From Linepithema humile (lineage: Eukaryota; Arthropoda; Insecta; Hymenoptera; Formicidae): DNA of 64,000 nucleotides. Shown piece by piece: positions 32,600 to 43,386 of the stretch. The stretch lies in assembly GCF_040581485.1 (NCBI RefSeq), contig NC_090131.1, positions 10,602,001-10,666,000 of the forward strand. Direction: 5' to 3'. A program made the translations under genes and the position numbers. How positions within the stretch are numbered: position 1 is the first letter of the stretch; every line of letters begins with the position of its first letter. The notes below the pieces were generated by a model. That model had not been told where the DNA came from. It ran no database searches and saw only the letters and a program-made list of their open reading frames with translations.

Positions 32600-32808
32600 A
32601 GAAATTTTTTACCGGAAAAAGCTGTCATATATAAATAAACCTTTCAAAAAAGCTGTCGTATATATTATTTCACAATCTAAACAAAACAGTATTCACGACC
32701 AAAACAAAAGTGTTGTTTTATCTTCCAAAGAAACCTGTTGTATATATTAAAACCATTCAAAAAAATCGTCGCATATATTTAAACCTTCCAAAAGTTGTAT
32801 ATGTATAT
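32600..32808. repeat. 35-bp minisatellite, left part
   Basis: Repeats of a unit like AACCTTTCAAAAAAGCTGTCG plus TATATATT, about 4-5 diverged copies. The array continues at 38658-38805 on the other side of the retrotransposon, so the element landed inside a minisatellite. Confidence 0.75.
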
Positions 32809-33760
32809 TATAGGCGTATGGCCTAAGGATCGTGTTCGACTTGGTTGAAAGATTGAGACCAATTTCTTAGAAAAATATGATTTATTTTTCTTCGTCAGAG
32901 AAGTAGAGTAAAGTACAAGTTTTGTGTTTGATTTGATTAAGTGCGCCAGAGGCGCTTTCTCGGCAAGAGTGTAAGGCCGAGAATCAAAAGAAAAATTGAC
33001 GGGCGCGGTAAGAAATTACCGGCCGCGTCTTAGTGTGTTGAACGGGTCCTAAAAAGGACGGTTCAACTGAGTTAGCTCGTTGCAGCCCCTTTCCCGGCGT
33101 TGGTGGAACTCCGTTCGGGAAGTGGTCTTCCGTCTGACAACTGCTCTCTGAGCAGGCTCTGAGCGGTGAAGTCTGTACTGCGATGGATCGAGTCTCTGAT
33201 GTGCTGGTGGTGGCAACCGTCTCGGCTCTCGGAATTACGGATTGCTCCGTGTACCGAGGAGAGAGAGGTCTCCGAATTCGGATGTCGCCTTGAGTGAGCG
33301 TGTCCCTTGGTGGTCGAGTCAACCGGACGCAGAACTCTAGTGGGATTAATTTCCACACTAGAGACTGAGGAGGTGACGGCGAAAGTGGAGTATCCGCGGG
33401 CCGCTCGGTTGAAATGCGCGGCCGATGCTGGGACTCTGTTTTCTTTTTACGCGCCTTGCGAGGCAGCGTGAGAAAAACTGCGAGACTATGTGTCTCTGTT
33501 AGATTCTGCCGAGGCAGAGTACGACTCAGTTCAAGGGCCCTTGAGAGAGCTCGCCTTGAAGCGAGTGAGTGAGGAAAGATCTGCGGAGCAGCTCTTTTAT
33601 ATCTCGTCGATCGAAGCTTGATCGCGAGAAGGTTCTTCACCGCCTGCGCAACCTGGCGGTGGGTCCGCAAGCTTGTAACTGGTAGAAGGCCTGCGGCGCG
33701 TAGCGGCGCCGCGATGTATTATACCGCGTCAGTGCAGCGGTGTGGCGGTGAGCCGCCACA
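32809..33760 (-). repeat. 3' LTR of CsRn1-type copy B
   Basis: 952 bp; ends mirror those of copy A (TATAGGCG on the left, CCGCCACA on the right). Contains the same hairpin, TATA box (on the minus strand near 33593-33600) and polyadenylation signal. Confidence 0.92.
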
Positions 33761-33778
33761 GGACCCCCTTGGCAGTTT

Positions 33779-36700
33779 TTAAGCCTGGAAACGCACGGTT
33801 GGTTTAGAAGTTCTGCCGCTCCTCGTCTTGTTGGTTGCGGAGGGCTTTGGTTGGTCGGCTGGTGTTGGTTCGATTGGTTGCTCATCGTCGTCCAACGTGT
33901 AAGCCGGTTTCAATCGGTCAATCGAGACGTTGATTGGCTTGCCGTTGACCAATAGCCTGTAGACTTTGTCGTTTCTGCTTAAAACGTTAAATGGTCCGTC
34001 GTACGGTTGCTGTAACGCTCTGGTCGGGCAATCGTGTCTGATGAAAACTTTTTCCGATGTGGCCAGGTCCTTGTGTACGAAGGTGCTGCGGTGGCCATGG
34101 CGTCGCAGGTGTGGACGGAGTTTGCTCATTTTTTCTTGTAAATGACGGACAAACTCGTCCGTTGGCTGCTCGTTACTGGTTTGGTCCAAAAATTGTCCGG
34201 GAATCCGAATAGTCTCTCCGAAAACTAATTCTGCTGGTGTGGCTCCGATGTCCTCTTTTACTGCGGCGCGGATGCCTAATAAAATGACTGGAAGAATTTG
34301 CGTCCATGCTTCTGTTTCGTGGCTTTTGATAGCCGCTTTGAGTTGCCGGTGTAGTCTCTCTACCATGCCATTGGCTGCCGGGTGATATGCGGTAGTTCGG
34401 ATGTGTTGCGATCCGGTCAGTCTGGCCAACTGCTTAAATAGTTCCGACTCAAACTGCCGTCCCTGGTCCGTGGTGATTCGTGCCGGCGCTCCGAAACGCG
34501 CAATCCAGTTTTCAAATAAGAGGCGAGCCATCGTTTCTGCGGTGATGTCGGATATCGGGTATGCCTCTGGCCATCGTGTGAATCTGTCAATGATTGTGAG
34601 GCAGTATTTCTTCCCTCGAGATGGAGGCAAAGGTCCGACGATGTCCATATGTATATGCTGGAACCTGCTGGTAGGCCCCAAGTAATTTCCTGTTGGTGAA
34701 ACGGTGTGTCGGTGGACCTTTGATTTCTGGCAGGGAATGCAAGCCTGCGCCCATCTGCGGCAATCCTTTTTTATTCCGGTCCACACGAAGCGCTGCGTGA
34801 TTAATTTGACGGTGGTTTTTATCCCGGTGTGCGCGAGTCCGTGCAAATGCTTAAAGATTTGCTTTCGGAATTGTTGCGTGACGTATGGTCGTGGGATGCC
34901 CGTCGATGTATCACAAATCAGTTTGATATCTGTGCCGGGAATTACGGTTTCTTTAAGCTGCAACTTCGTATTCCCTTTGAGTAATGCTTGTATTTCGGCG
35001 TCGTCTTTTTGAGATTTTGCGAGCTCTGCAAAGTTTACTGCTTGCTGGACAGCCTGCGTCCTCGATAGTGTGTCTGCTACGATGTTATCCTTTCCCGCCA
35101 CGTGTCTGATGTCGGTTGAATACTGCCCGATCAGTTCCAAGTGCCGTGTCTGCCGCGGTGAGCTCTGCAAAGGATCTTTTCGGAATGCGTACACGAGCGG
35201 TTTGTGATCCGTGTAAATGATGAACTCCCTTCCTTCTAACCAGTGCCGGAAATGTTTAATTGCTGCGTATATCGCCAAGAGCTCTCGGTCGTACGGACTG
35301 TACTTTTGTTGCGCGGTGGTCAGCTTTTTGCTGAGGAACGCCACCGGTTGCTGTCCGAGTTTTCCATGTTGGTGGATTACTGCTCCGATTGCGAAATCTG
35401 AGGCGTCGGTTGTTAAGGAGAGTTCTGCTTTCGGGTCCGGATGTGCCAAGAGCGTTGCCCGTGCAAGGCTTTCTCTGCACGTTTCAAACGCTGCCTCTCG
35501 TTCTGCGCTCCATTCGATTGGTGTTTTCCCGGGTCTGTTCCCTTTTAGCGCGTCATTCAAAATTGCTTGGTCTATGGCCGCACCTGGAATGAATCTCCTG
35601 TAAAAATTTAAGGTTCCGAGAAACTGCCGCAGCTGCTTGACGGTGATCGGTTTTGGAAATTTCCGAATGGCCTCGACTTTTTCCGGTAGTGGTTGCGTCC
35701 CTTCTGCTGAGACTTGGTAGCCCAAAAATGCTACGGTTTCTTTTCCGAACACGCATTTTGCTGGGTTTAGTTGAATTCCGTATTTGCTGAGTCTCTGGAA
35801 CAAAGCTGTTAAATGTGCTTTATGTTCGTCAACGTTGTGAGATGCTACCAGGATGTCGTCAATGTAGGCGTAGCAGAAATCGAGTCCGCGTATCACCTCA
35901 TTTATGAATCTCTGGAACGTTTGCGCTGCGTTTCTCAAACCGAAAGGCATTTTGAGAAATTCGAACAGACCGAACGGTGTGGTGATTGCCGTTTTTGGCA
36001 CGTCTTCAGCGTTTACTGGAATCTGGTAAGCTCTAACCAGATCCAGTGTAGAGAAAATTGTTTTCCCGTGAAGAGCCTGTGTAAAATCCTCGATGTGCGG
36101 AATCGGGTATCTGTCCGGCACCGTTCGGTTGTTGAGCTTCCTGTAATCGCCGCATGGTCGCCACGTGCCACCTTTCTTCGGTGCCATATGCAATGGTGAG
36201 GCCCATGCGCTCTTGGACGGCGCGATTACTCCTTCTTGCAGTAAAAGATCGAACTGTTGTTTTGCTTCTTTTAGTTTCTCCGGCGCCAGTCTCCTCGGCC
36301 TGCATGCTTCCGGTGGTCCCGGTGTTGTTTCGATGTAATGCATCGTTGAGTGCGGCGCGGATTCCGTCTTTCCGGTTGGTCTAGTGAACTGTGGAAATTC
36401 AGCCAATAAGGCGTGAAAAGCTGTTTCCTGCAGTAATGTCTTAATTGATGTTTGTCCGGTTCTGCTCTGCAGGCTGTTTGTGGCCAATCCCGTCGTAGCG
36501 TCCAAAAGTTTGCCTCTCCTTACATCCGGCAGGAGATGGAAATGCCCAAGGAAATCGGAGCCGATGATTGGCTGCGTGACGTCAGCTACGATAAATTTCC
36601 ATTGGAAGGCGCGCCTCAATCCGATGTTGAGCTGAAGCGCGATCCACCCGTAGGTGTGAATGACAGTTCCGTTGGCTGCAAACAGGGCTTGCGTTGCTCC

Positions 36701-37150
36701 GGACATCCGTCCGCGTACCATCGAGCGCGGGTAGACACTTATGTCTGATCCCGTGTCGATGAGGTACCGAACTTTTGTTTGTCGCTCGGTTATTACAAGG
36801 CGGCATGGTTTCGGGTCCGGGCCGTCTGCCGCCATTGATTCCGGACCGTCTAGTTTTCCGTTTTGTCCTTCTTCTTCTCCTTGTATGTACATGGCTCTGT
36901 ACACTTTCTTGCCTTGCTGCCGAATCGCCGGTGGAAAAAGCAAAACTCGCTGTCTTCTTCCGAATTTGATTTGGTCCGGCTGCGGCTGCGCGATCTGTGG
37001 CGCTGTTGTTTGTGGCGGTGCTCCTGCCGGCCCAATCGCGTGTTGAGTGCGGCGACTTGCTTGACCAATGCCTGAATCTGGTCCTCGAGCGAGCCGGTAG
37101 GTTTTGATTTCGTCTCCTTGGGCTTGTCCAAAACTGCGACTGTTCGGCAT
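33779..37150 (-). CDS. pol: Pol polyprotein: protease-RT-RNase H-integrase (copy B)
   Basis: 1123 codons open; the frame extends upstream into gag, so the first part is overlap and the true Pol N-terminus is set by the -1 frameshift. Same domain order as copy A: protease (IDTGSD), reverse transcriptase (YIDD), RNase H (TTDASDF, VADTLSRTQ), integrase zinc region (HGLAHTG, CIPCQ) and DDE core (DIVGP, TDQGRQ, VERLH). Relative to copy A it keeps the Ile in the protease and the Ser in the RNase H region, but lacks one Asn codon in reverse transcriptase motif A (AYQIPV instead of AYNQIPV), right after the catalytic LDL. That one-residue loss could cripple the enzyme. No stops. Confidence 0.93.
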   Translation of the reverse strand: MPNSRSFGQAQGDEIKTYRLARGPDSGIGQASRRTQHAIGPAGAPPQTTAPQIAQPQPDQIKFGRRQRVLLFPPAIRQQGKKVYRAMYIQGEEEGQNGKLDGPESMAADGPDPKPCRLVITERQTKVRYLIDTGSDISVYPRSMVRGRMSGATQALFAANGTVIHTYGWIALQLNIGLRRAFQWKFIVADVTQPIIGSDFLGHFHLLPDVRRGKLLDATTGLATNSLQSRTGQTSIKTLLQETAFHALLAEFPQFTRPTGKTESAPHSTMHYIETTPGPPEACRPRRLAPEKLKEAKQQFDLLLQEGVIAPSKSAWASPLHMAPKKGGTWRPCGDYRKLNNRTVPDRYPIPHIEDFTQALHGKTIFSTLDLVRAYQIPVNAEDVPKTAITTPFGLFEFLKMPFGLRNAAQTFQRFINEVIRGLDFCYAYIDDILVASHNVDEHKAHLTALFQRLSKYGIQLNPAKCVFGKETVAFLGYQVSAEGTQPLPEKVEAIRKFPKPITVKQLRQFLGTLNFYRRFIPGAAIDQAILNDALKGNRPGKTPIEWSAEREAAFETCRESLARATLLAHPDPKAELSLTTDASDFAIGAVIHQHGKLGQQPVAFLSKKLTTAQQKYSPYDRELLAIYAAIKHFRHWLEGREFIIYTDHKPLVYAFRKDPLQSSPRQTRHLELIGQYSTDIRHVAGKDNIVADTLSRTQAVQQAVNFAELAKSQKDDAEIQALLKGNTKLQLKETVIPGTDIKLICDTSTGIPRPYVTQQFRKQIFKHLHGLAHTGIKTTVKLITQRFVWTGIKKDCRRWAQACIPCQKSKVHRHTVSPTGNYLGPTSRFQHIHMDIVGPLPPSRGKKYCLTIIDRFTRWPEAYPISDITAETMARLLFENWIARFGAPARITTDQGRQFESELFKQLARLTGSQHIRTTAYHPAANGMVERLHRQLKAAIKSHETEAWTQILPVILLGIRAAVKEDIGATPAELVFGETIRIPGQFLDQTSNEQPTDEFVRHLQEKMSKLRPHLRRHGHRSTFVHKDLATSEKVFIRHDCPTRALQQPYDGPFNVLSRNDKVYRLLVNGKPINVSIDRLKPAYTLDDDEQPIEPTPADQPKPSATNKTRSGRTSKPTVRFQA

Positions 37151-37674
37151 GTGACTTCGTAGACGCGGTCGGCCTGTTCCGCCACGTCCTCGAGAAGATC
37201 GTCAGCTCGCGTCGCTAGTATGATCTGCATTTGGGCCGGTAAACGCCCCAGCCATAGCGTGCGCAGGAGTTGATTAGGCACGGCATTGCCCGCGAGCGTC
37301 CTTAGATGGCGCAGGAACTGCGATGGCTTTCGGTCGCCTAGTTCCTCTCGCTCTAATAATTGGCGGATGCGGTGTTCCTGTGAGTCGCTCAGCCTTTGAA
37401 TGAGTGCCCTTTTTACGGCTTCGTACTTCCCGCATGGCGGAGGATTCGTTATCACGTCTTTGATTTCCTTAATGTATTTTGTTTCGATTTGCGAGATTAC
37501 GTATGCGTACTTGGTTGAATCCGACGTGACGGCGCTCAGCAGGAACTGGCTCTCTAATTGGGCGAACCATAATTCTGGTTCCTCCGGCCAAAAAGGTGGT
37601 ACTCGCACCGATACTCTGCCGATTTGTGCTGCGTCGGCGCCTGGCATATCGCCGGCCTTCTCTGATTGGCTCAT
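36850..37674 (-). CDS. gag: Gag polyprotein, CsRn1-type (copy B)
   Basis: 274 residues, nearly identical to the Gag of copy A: the N-terminal PPFWPEEPELWFAQLE motif, the RSRSRSR stretch and the C-terminal CHCC zinc box are all present. A handful of substitutions were seen (for example Ala/Val in KYAYxISQ and Asp/Asn in NAVPxQL). The start ATG lies just inside the primer-binding site. Pol overlaps in the -1 frame. Confidence 0.9.
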   Translation of the reverse strand: MSQSEKAGDMPGADAAQIGRVSVRVPPFWPEEPELWFAQLESQFLLSAVTSDSTKYAYVISQIETKYIKEIKDVITNPPPCGKYEAVKRALIQRLSDSQEHRIRQLLEREELGDRKPSQFLRHLRTLAGNAVPNQLLRTLWLGRLPAQMQIILATRADDLLEDVAEQADRVYEVTCRTVAVLDKPKETKSKPTGSLEDQIQALVKQVAALNTRLGRQEHRHKQQRHRSRSRSRTKSNSEEDSEFCFFHRRFGSKARKCTEPCTYKEKKKDKTEN

Positions 37675-37684
37675 TTGCTTTAAC

Positions 37685-37702
37685 CAGTCGTCGGGGTCAC
37701 CA
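37685..37702 (-). other. Primer-binding site, copy B
   Basis: Complement of TGGTGACCCCGAC, three bases from the end of the 5' LTR, as in copy A. Confidence 0.75.
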
Positions 37703-37705
37703 GTT

Positions 37706-38657
37706 TATAGGCGTATGGCCTAAGGATCGTGTTCGACTTGGTTGAAAGATTGAGACCAATTTCTTAGAAAAATATGATTTATTTTTCTTCGTCAGAGAAG
37801 TAGAGTAAAGTACAAGTTTTGTGTTTGATTTGATTAAGTGCGCCAGAGGCGCTTTCTCGGCAAGAGTGTAAGGCCGAGAATCAAAAGAAAAATTGACGGG
37901 CGCGGTAAGAAATTACCGGCCGCGTCTTAGTGTGTTGAACGGGTCCTAAAAAGGACGGTTCAACTGAGTTAGCTCGTTGCAGCCCCTTTCCCGGCGTTGG
38001 TGGAACTCCGTTCGGGAAGTGGTCTTCCGTCTGACAACTGCTCTCTGAGCAGGCTCTGAGCGGTGAAGTCTGTACTGCGATGGATCGAGTCTCTGATGTG
38101 CTGGTGGTGGCAACCGTCTCGGCTCTCGGAATTACGGATTGCTCCGTGTACCGAGGAGAGAGAGGTCTCCGAATTCGGATGTCGCCTTGAGTGAGCGTGT
38201 CCCTTGGTGGTCGAGTCAACCGGACGCAGAACTCTAGTGGGATTAATTTCCACACTAGAGACTGAGGAGGTGACGGCGAAAGTGGAGTATCCGCGGGCCG
38301 CTCGGTTGAAATGCGCGGCCGATGCTGGGACTCTGTTTTCTTTTTACGCGCCTTGCGAGGCAGCGTGAGAAAAACTGCGAGACTATGTGTCTCTGTTAGA
38401 TTCTGCCGAGGCAGAGTACGACTCAGTTCAAGGGCCCTTGAGAGAGCTCGCCTTGAAGCGAGTGAGTGAGGAAAGATCTGCGGAGCAGCTCTTTTATATC
38501 TCGTCGATCGAAGCTTGATCGCGAGAAGGTTCTTCACCGCCTGCGCAACCTGGCGGTGGGTCCGCAAGCTTGTAACTGGTAGAAGGCCTGCGGCGCGTAG
38601 CGGCGCCGCGATGTATTATACCGCGTCAGTGCAGCGGTGTGGCGGTGAGCCGCCACA
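37706..38657 (-). repeat. 5' LTR of CsRn1-type copy B
   Basis: 952 bp, apparently identical to the 3' LTR. On its minus strand it starts with the TGTGGCGG/CCGCCACA hairpin next to the TATAT duplication. Confidence 0.92.
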
Positions 38658-38805
38658 TATATAAAAAACCTTTCAAAAAAGCTGTCGTGCATTTTAAATC
38701 TTTCAAAAAAAACTGTCGTACATATTAAACCTTTCAAAAAAAGCTGTCGTAAATATTAAAACCTTTAAAAAAAATAATGTGTATATTAAAATTTCAAAAA
38801 AGCTA
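38658..38805. repeat. 35-bp minisatellite, right part
   Basis: Continuation of the array at 32600-32808: four or so copies of ACCTTTCAAAAAAGCTGTCG plus a short AT stretch. Confidence 0.75.
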
Positions 38806-38810
38806 GTATA

Positions 38811-39060
38811 CAGAGTGATTCAGAACAACCCAGGTGTCTTTGCACAGACGTATTCCTGAGTTAATTCTGAGACGATTTTTTCTTTACAAAAATTTTGTAC
38901 GCAGCTTATTTTTCAAGTTATAAAAGAAAAAAGTTATCAAATCACGGGACGAATACAGAAGATAGGCAGGAGCGGCGCAACTCCATTCAACACGGGTGAT
39001 TACGGTACGCACGTGGCCATCAAACACACGTGATGAAACACGCCCCTCCCCCACACACAC
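38811..39060. repeat. Half of a foldback MITE
   Basis: CAGAGTGATTCAGAACAACC and the following 200 bp align by eye to the left arm of the 8458-8835 element (GTGATTCA.AA.AACC, ATTCTGAGA, TTTACAAAATTTTGT, a GCAGG-type core). The right arm is absent; the (CT)n tract begins where it should be, which suggests truncation or replacement. Confidence 0.6.
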
Positions 39061-39590
<530 letters not shown>

Positions 39591-39599
39591 TTTACAAAT

Positions 39600-40039
39600 T
39601 CGACGTCTTCATTCTGTTTGACGGATGAATAATTTTACCGGGGATAAGCAATAAAAATTTACACAGCACTTGACATGCAACAAATCCATACCGAGATTTA
39701 TAAGACATACATTTTTTTTTTCGTATCACGTATCAAATTTACTCATGTAAATGAATGATTTATAAATTGATTCATTACTATTAATCACTGCTGAATAATC
39801 ATATACCGCTTATTTTTATTAAGAAAAAAGTACACACTACATGCAATTACAGTAATCAATACTTTTACAGATTTACACACACTCACACACGAATCTATCG
39901 GTTTGTTATTACTACCGATTAATTATTCGGTGACTAAAAATTATTCGAAGGATACGCCTAACGTTTACACAACACACGTAGCTCGATGCGGAGACAGTAC
40001 TCGATGTAAACAATGAACCAGATTATGTTTTTATTGAAA
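39600..40039. other. AT-rich spacer
   Basis: No gene, element or structure was recognised. Confidence 0.45.
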
Positions 40040-40045
40040 AGTATT

Positions 40046-40247
40046 GTTACGCCTGTGCTTTTCGCCGCTGATGCTGTGTGTTACAGCTGACGGACCGATC
40101 GATAATATCGATCGGTCACTATAAGTTCAAGCCGTATGGCATTTGTAAATAAACAAGTTGTTGCTAAGAGAATGTAAACAATCGATATTATCGATCGGTC
40201 CGTCAGCTGTAACACACAGCATCAGCGGCGAAAAGCACAGGCGTAAC
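40046..40247. mobile_element. 202-bp foldback MITE with 6-bp duplication
   Basis: Near-perfect terminal repeats of about 65 bp start GTTACGCCTGTGCTTTTCGC and are mirrored on the right. The arms end in ATCGATATTATCGAT-like sequence. AGTATT flanks both sides (40040-40045 and 40248-40253). Non-coding. A 6-bp duplication does not fit Tc1/mariner or hAT, so the driving transposase is unclear. Confidence 0.8.
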
Positions 40248-40253
40248 AGTATT

Positions 40254-40646
40254 AAGTCGATAATTGCAGTTGATAAATCATGATGTCTGATATAATAATG
40301 CAGAGCATTAATGACCGACAATAAAACGCTTCGAAACTTCTTACTGCTAAGATCCGATTGAATCAACTTAACTTTAGCTTTAAGCGAGACTTACATGTAT
40401 AAATCTTTATTTTCTTTACTTAAAAAGAAAGATAAACACATTTTTTAAGTCTCACTTAAATCCAAAATAATATTAGTGATTCAAGTGAATAAAATTAGTA
40501 GGTAATGTTTAAGTATCTGCCTGTTAATCAAAGATGTGGATTTTTTGTTAACAATTTGCGAACTCAAAAAAGATGTTCATCGTAAATAAAATATTTGATT
40601 GCCCTGAAAAAGGCAAATTAAAAGATATTTTAAAAGAATTTAGTTC
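40254..40646. other. AT-rich spacer, probable left flank of mariner
   Basis: Holds a weak inverted repeat (AAGCGAGACTTA near 40381 and TAAGTCTCACTT near 40447) and the downstream flank of the mariner gene. The terminal repeats of the mariner could not be fixed. Confidence 0.4.
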
Positions 40647-41720
40647 TTATAATAAATGTTTAAAATGTCCGCCGTTCATTGTGATGCATGCTCTCATGCG
40701 TCTCAATAAATTTTCTTGAGTTTTCTCCATAACTTCATCCTCGATTAAAAAAATGGCATGATGAAGTTTATCATTTAATTCTTCGACGTTCTCAGGAAGC
40801 TGTCTGTAAATTATTTCTTTGCAGTAGCCCCACAAGAAAAAATCCAACGGATTGAGGTCTGGTGATCTTGCAGGCCAACGAATCGGACCGTATCGACCCA
40901 TCCAACGTTCGGGAAATTGGTGATTTAAAAAATTTGTGACAATTCTAGCGTTATGTGGGCCAGCACCGTCTTGTTGAAATAGAATTTTATTTCTATTTAA
41001 TAATGGTATTTCTTCCAAAAAATGTGGCAGATTTTCTGCAAGAAATTCCACATACGATGCGCCATTTAGTCTTTCCGGTAGAATAACTGGGCCCAATATT
41101 TTTGTACCCATAATTCCAGCCCAGACGTTCAGTTTCCAACGAACTTGGTTATTTCTGAGTCGTGTCACTCGAGGATTTTCTTCGTCCCACACATGCATAT
41201 TGTGTGAGTTAAAAACTCCTTTTCGTGTGAACAGCGATTCATTGCTGAATATTACACGAGAAGGAAATTCTTGATCTTCATCTACTCTTCTGAGGAAATC
41301 CTCGCAAAATCTCTTCCTCCGAGGATAGTCTTCCTCTCGCAAATGTTGCACGCGAGTGTAATGGTAAGCGTGCAATTTTTCTTCTTTGAGTATTCTTTGG
41401 ACGGTAGAAAAAGAGAGTTTGTATTCTCGAGCAATGTCTCAAATACTACTTTCTGGTTCTTGCTCAACAGCACGAAGAACTGTTTCCACGGTTTCCAAAT
41501 TTCTTGCATCACGATGTCTACCAGTGTCTTTTTTCGTCGGTAAGACACTTCCAGTCTCATATAATCTTTGAGCTGCCTGAAGTATAACATTGGGCCTGGG
41601 ATGTCTTATTCGGTTCGGATACAATTCAGCGTATCTTCTTGCAGCAACGTAATATTGCCCCTGACATTCACCGAGTACCATGAGCATGTCATAATACTCC
41701 GCATTTGTATACGCTGCCAT
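40647..41720 (-). pseudogene. Tc1/mariner-superfamily transposase, inactive
   Basis: Full-length frame of about 357 codons from MAAYTNAEYYDML to MNGGHFKHLL, with one in-frame TGA at 41439-41441. The N-terminus has an insect transposon-type helix-turn-helix (YYDMLMVLGECQGQ, AARRYAELYP). The catalytic region shows VIFSNESLF, FQQDGAGPHNA and SPDLNPLDFFLWG; the usual first catalytic Asp of the FSDES motif is Asn here (codon 41241-41243), while the second and third Asp remain. A stop plus a lost catalytic residue mean it cannot work as an enzyme. Terminal repeats were not fixed. Confidence 0.85.
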
Positions 41721-42386
41721 TTTCGTCTCCAATCGTCTCCAAGAAATCTTGATTCTCTAATAATCGAGAGATTATTAATTAAACAATTGATCGATGCTCC
41801 GTATTTATACGATCTTCGCGGGGGGTCGAGCCCTCACCACGTCCCTCCCGACGAATCGTATCATCTTTGCAATTTTCTCGAAAACTATCAGTTTTACACA
41901 AAAAATGCATAGGACATAAATGATGTATTTTTACAAAAACTACAACTTTTATTTGAAACTTTTTTTTGTTACATCAATATTTCTCGAAATAATCTCAAAA
42001 AAGTGATATTTTTTCACTTTTTCTGACCTTGTTTTGACCTTGAAAATGACCTAGTCGGCGATTTTCATTATTATATTCGTAATCAGCGCGCCAAACTACA
42101 TAAAATAGTGGAGTTTCAAAACAATCGGGCGTTTCACCCATTCGGAACTGCATCCAAACCGTGAGTGCAGATAGGCGCGCCTCAGTGTAAGAGAGCGGCG
42201 CCTTTTTTGAATTTGGTGTTAAAAACCTGTTGAGGATAGCGCAGCTGAACGCTACTACGATTATCCATCCGGACGAGACAGCATAATTGTAATCGAACTT
42301 CACGTAAGTTCGTTTAATTAATCAGTTTTATAATACTTTTATACACAGAATAATAAGACGAATCAACTGATGTAAAAAAATATATA
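41721..42386. other. Mariner 5' flank and left arm of outer foldback
   Basis: Starts with the upstream flank of the mariner gene. From about 42330, AATACTTTTATACACAGAAT and the following 30 bases mirror 51899-51945 on the far side of the nest, showing an outer foldback of the same family that carries the 42387-51811 foldback in its loop. The outer ends of this element are too diverged to place. Confidence 0.5.
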
Positions 42387-42408
42387 CGGGTGTTTCAGAC
42401 CACCCGTC

Positions 42409-42989
42409 TGTTGTGTGTCGAAAGACTACAACGAGATATTTTAATTTAGCAACGCTATTGTTTAAAGAATTAGCAAATAAAACTTTCAACTCGAAGCACG
42501 TTCTTAGAAAGACGAATAAGGTATTTAAAATTAACAAAGATATTGACCAATGCTATTCTTTAGACAAGTAACAATCGATTATAATTAAACGCTGAGGCGT
42601 TAACCGCATGAGGAAACGATCGGCGGATTGCCTCACAAACAAGCGAAGTAGATCAGCATTCACGGAAAGCAGACGTTGCTAACCTTGATACTGATCTGTA
42701 TAAAAGAAGGTGACTCGATCGTCATCACAGGTTTTTAAGTTTGATCTAAGCACGAGCTGCACGTCGGTATCGCGAACTCCGAGTTTGTATCTTACGCGAT
42801 CGTAACGACTGTGAGGAAGCCGTTAAATAGAGTGTACGCGAGTGCTAAGTGAATAAAGATATTTTATTTCTCATTGAACATCGTTCAATAATCATCTCCC
42901 TTGGATCAACCCCCTTGGCCCTACACGACGGATCTCGAATCCTGCGTTGGCCCGCGACGAGATCTTTGAGTCACGGGCACGGCGTAACA
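42409..42989 (+). mobile_element. 581-bp solo LTR
   Basis: Starts TGTTGTGTGTCGAAAGAC and ends GGCGTAACA, flanked by a perfect CGTC duplication (42405-42408 and 42990-42993). A TATA box (TATAAAAG, 42699-42706) and a downstream AATAAA (42852-42857) give a normal U3-R order on the plus strand. Removing it joins the two pieces of the foldback arm as ACCACCCGTCCCAC, which the right arm also shows. Confidence 0.82.
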
Positions 42990-43386
42990 CGTCCCACTTT
43001 TTTAAAACGTAGAGATGTGCTTATACGAAAAAATGGCTCAGACGAAATTTGCATGATTTCAAGGGATCTATCTGAGGGTTACCTTGACTTTGACCTCGCA
43101 GTTGACTTTCAAGGTCATTTGAAGATCAGAGTAATTTTTTTAAATGAAAACCCCTATTTTTGATTCCAAAATCTAATAGCTGGTGTCAAGAGCTTTTCAA
43201 AACATTATAATGAAGTTATTTTTCATTAAGTACTTTTCGAGTTATGAGGTTTGTAAATTACAGTATTTTGACATAAAATACAAAATATCTTGTAAAACAT
43301 TCAATTTTTGGGAATCTTACCTTAATACTTTTATGCATAAAATAATGAGACGAATCAATTGGTATAAAGAAAACACATAGTTGCTT

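Larger units (their letters stand above)
32809..38657 (-). mobile_element. Ty3/gypsy LTR retrotransposon, CsRn1-type, copy B
   Basis: Complete element in reverse orientation: LTRs 32809-33760 and 37706-38657 (952 bp each; I see no difference between them), PBS 37685-37702, gag 36850-37674, pol 33779-37150, PPT 33761-33770. A perfect 5-bp duplication TATAT flanks it (32804-32808 and 38658-38662). Identical LTRs mean a very recent insertion. It is a close relative of copy A, but its LTRs differ from A's at many positions. Confidence 0.94.

Noticed and set aside
32984..33670. A 228-codon frame inside the LTR of CsRn1-type copy B (and its twin at 37881-38567)
   Set aside because: In copy A the same frame is closed by a stop after 61 codons and it spans promoter and polyadenylation sequences; most likely chance openness of GC-rich LTR DNA.
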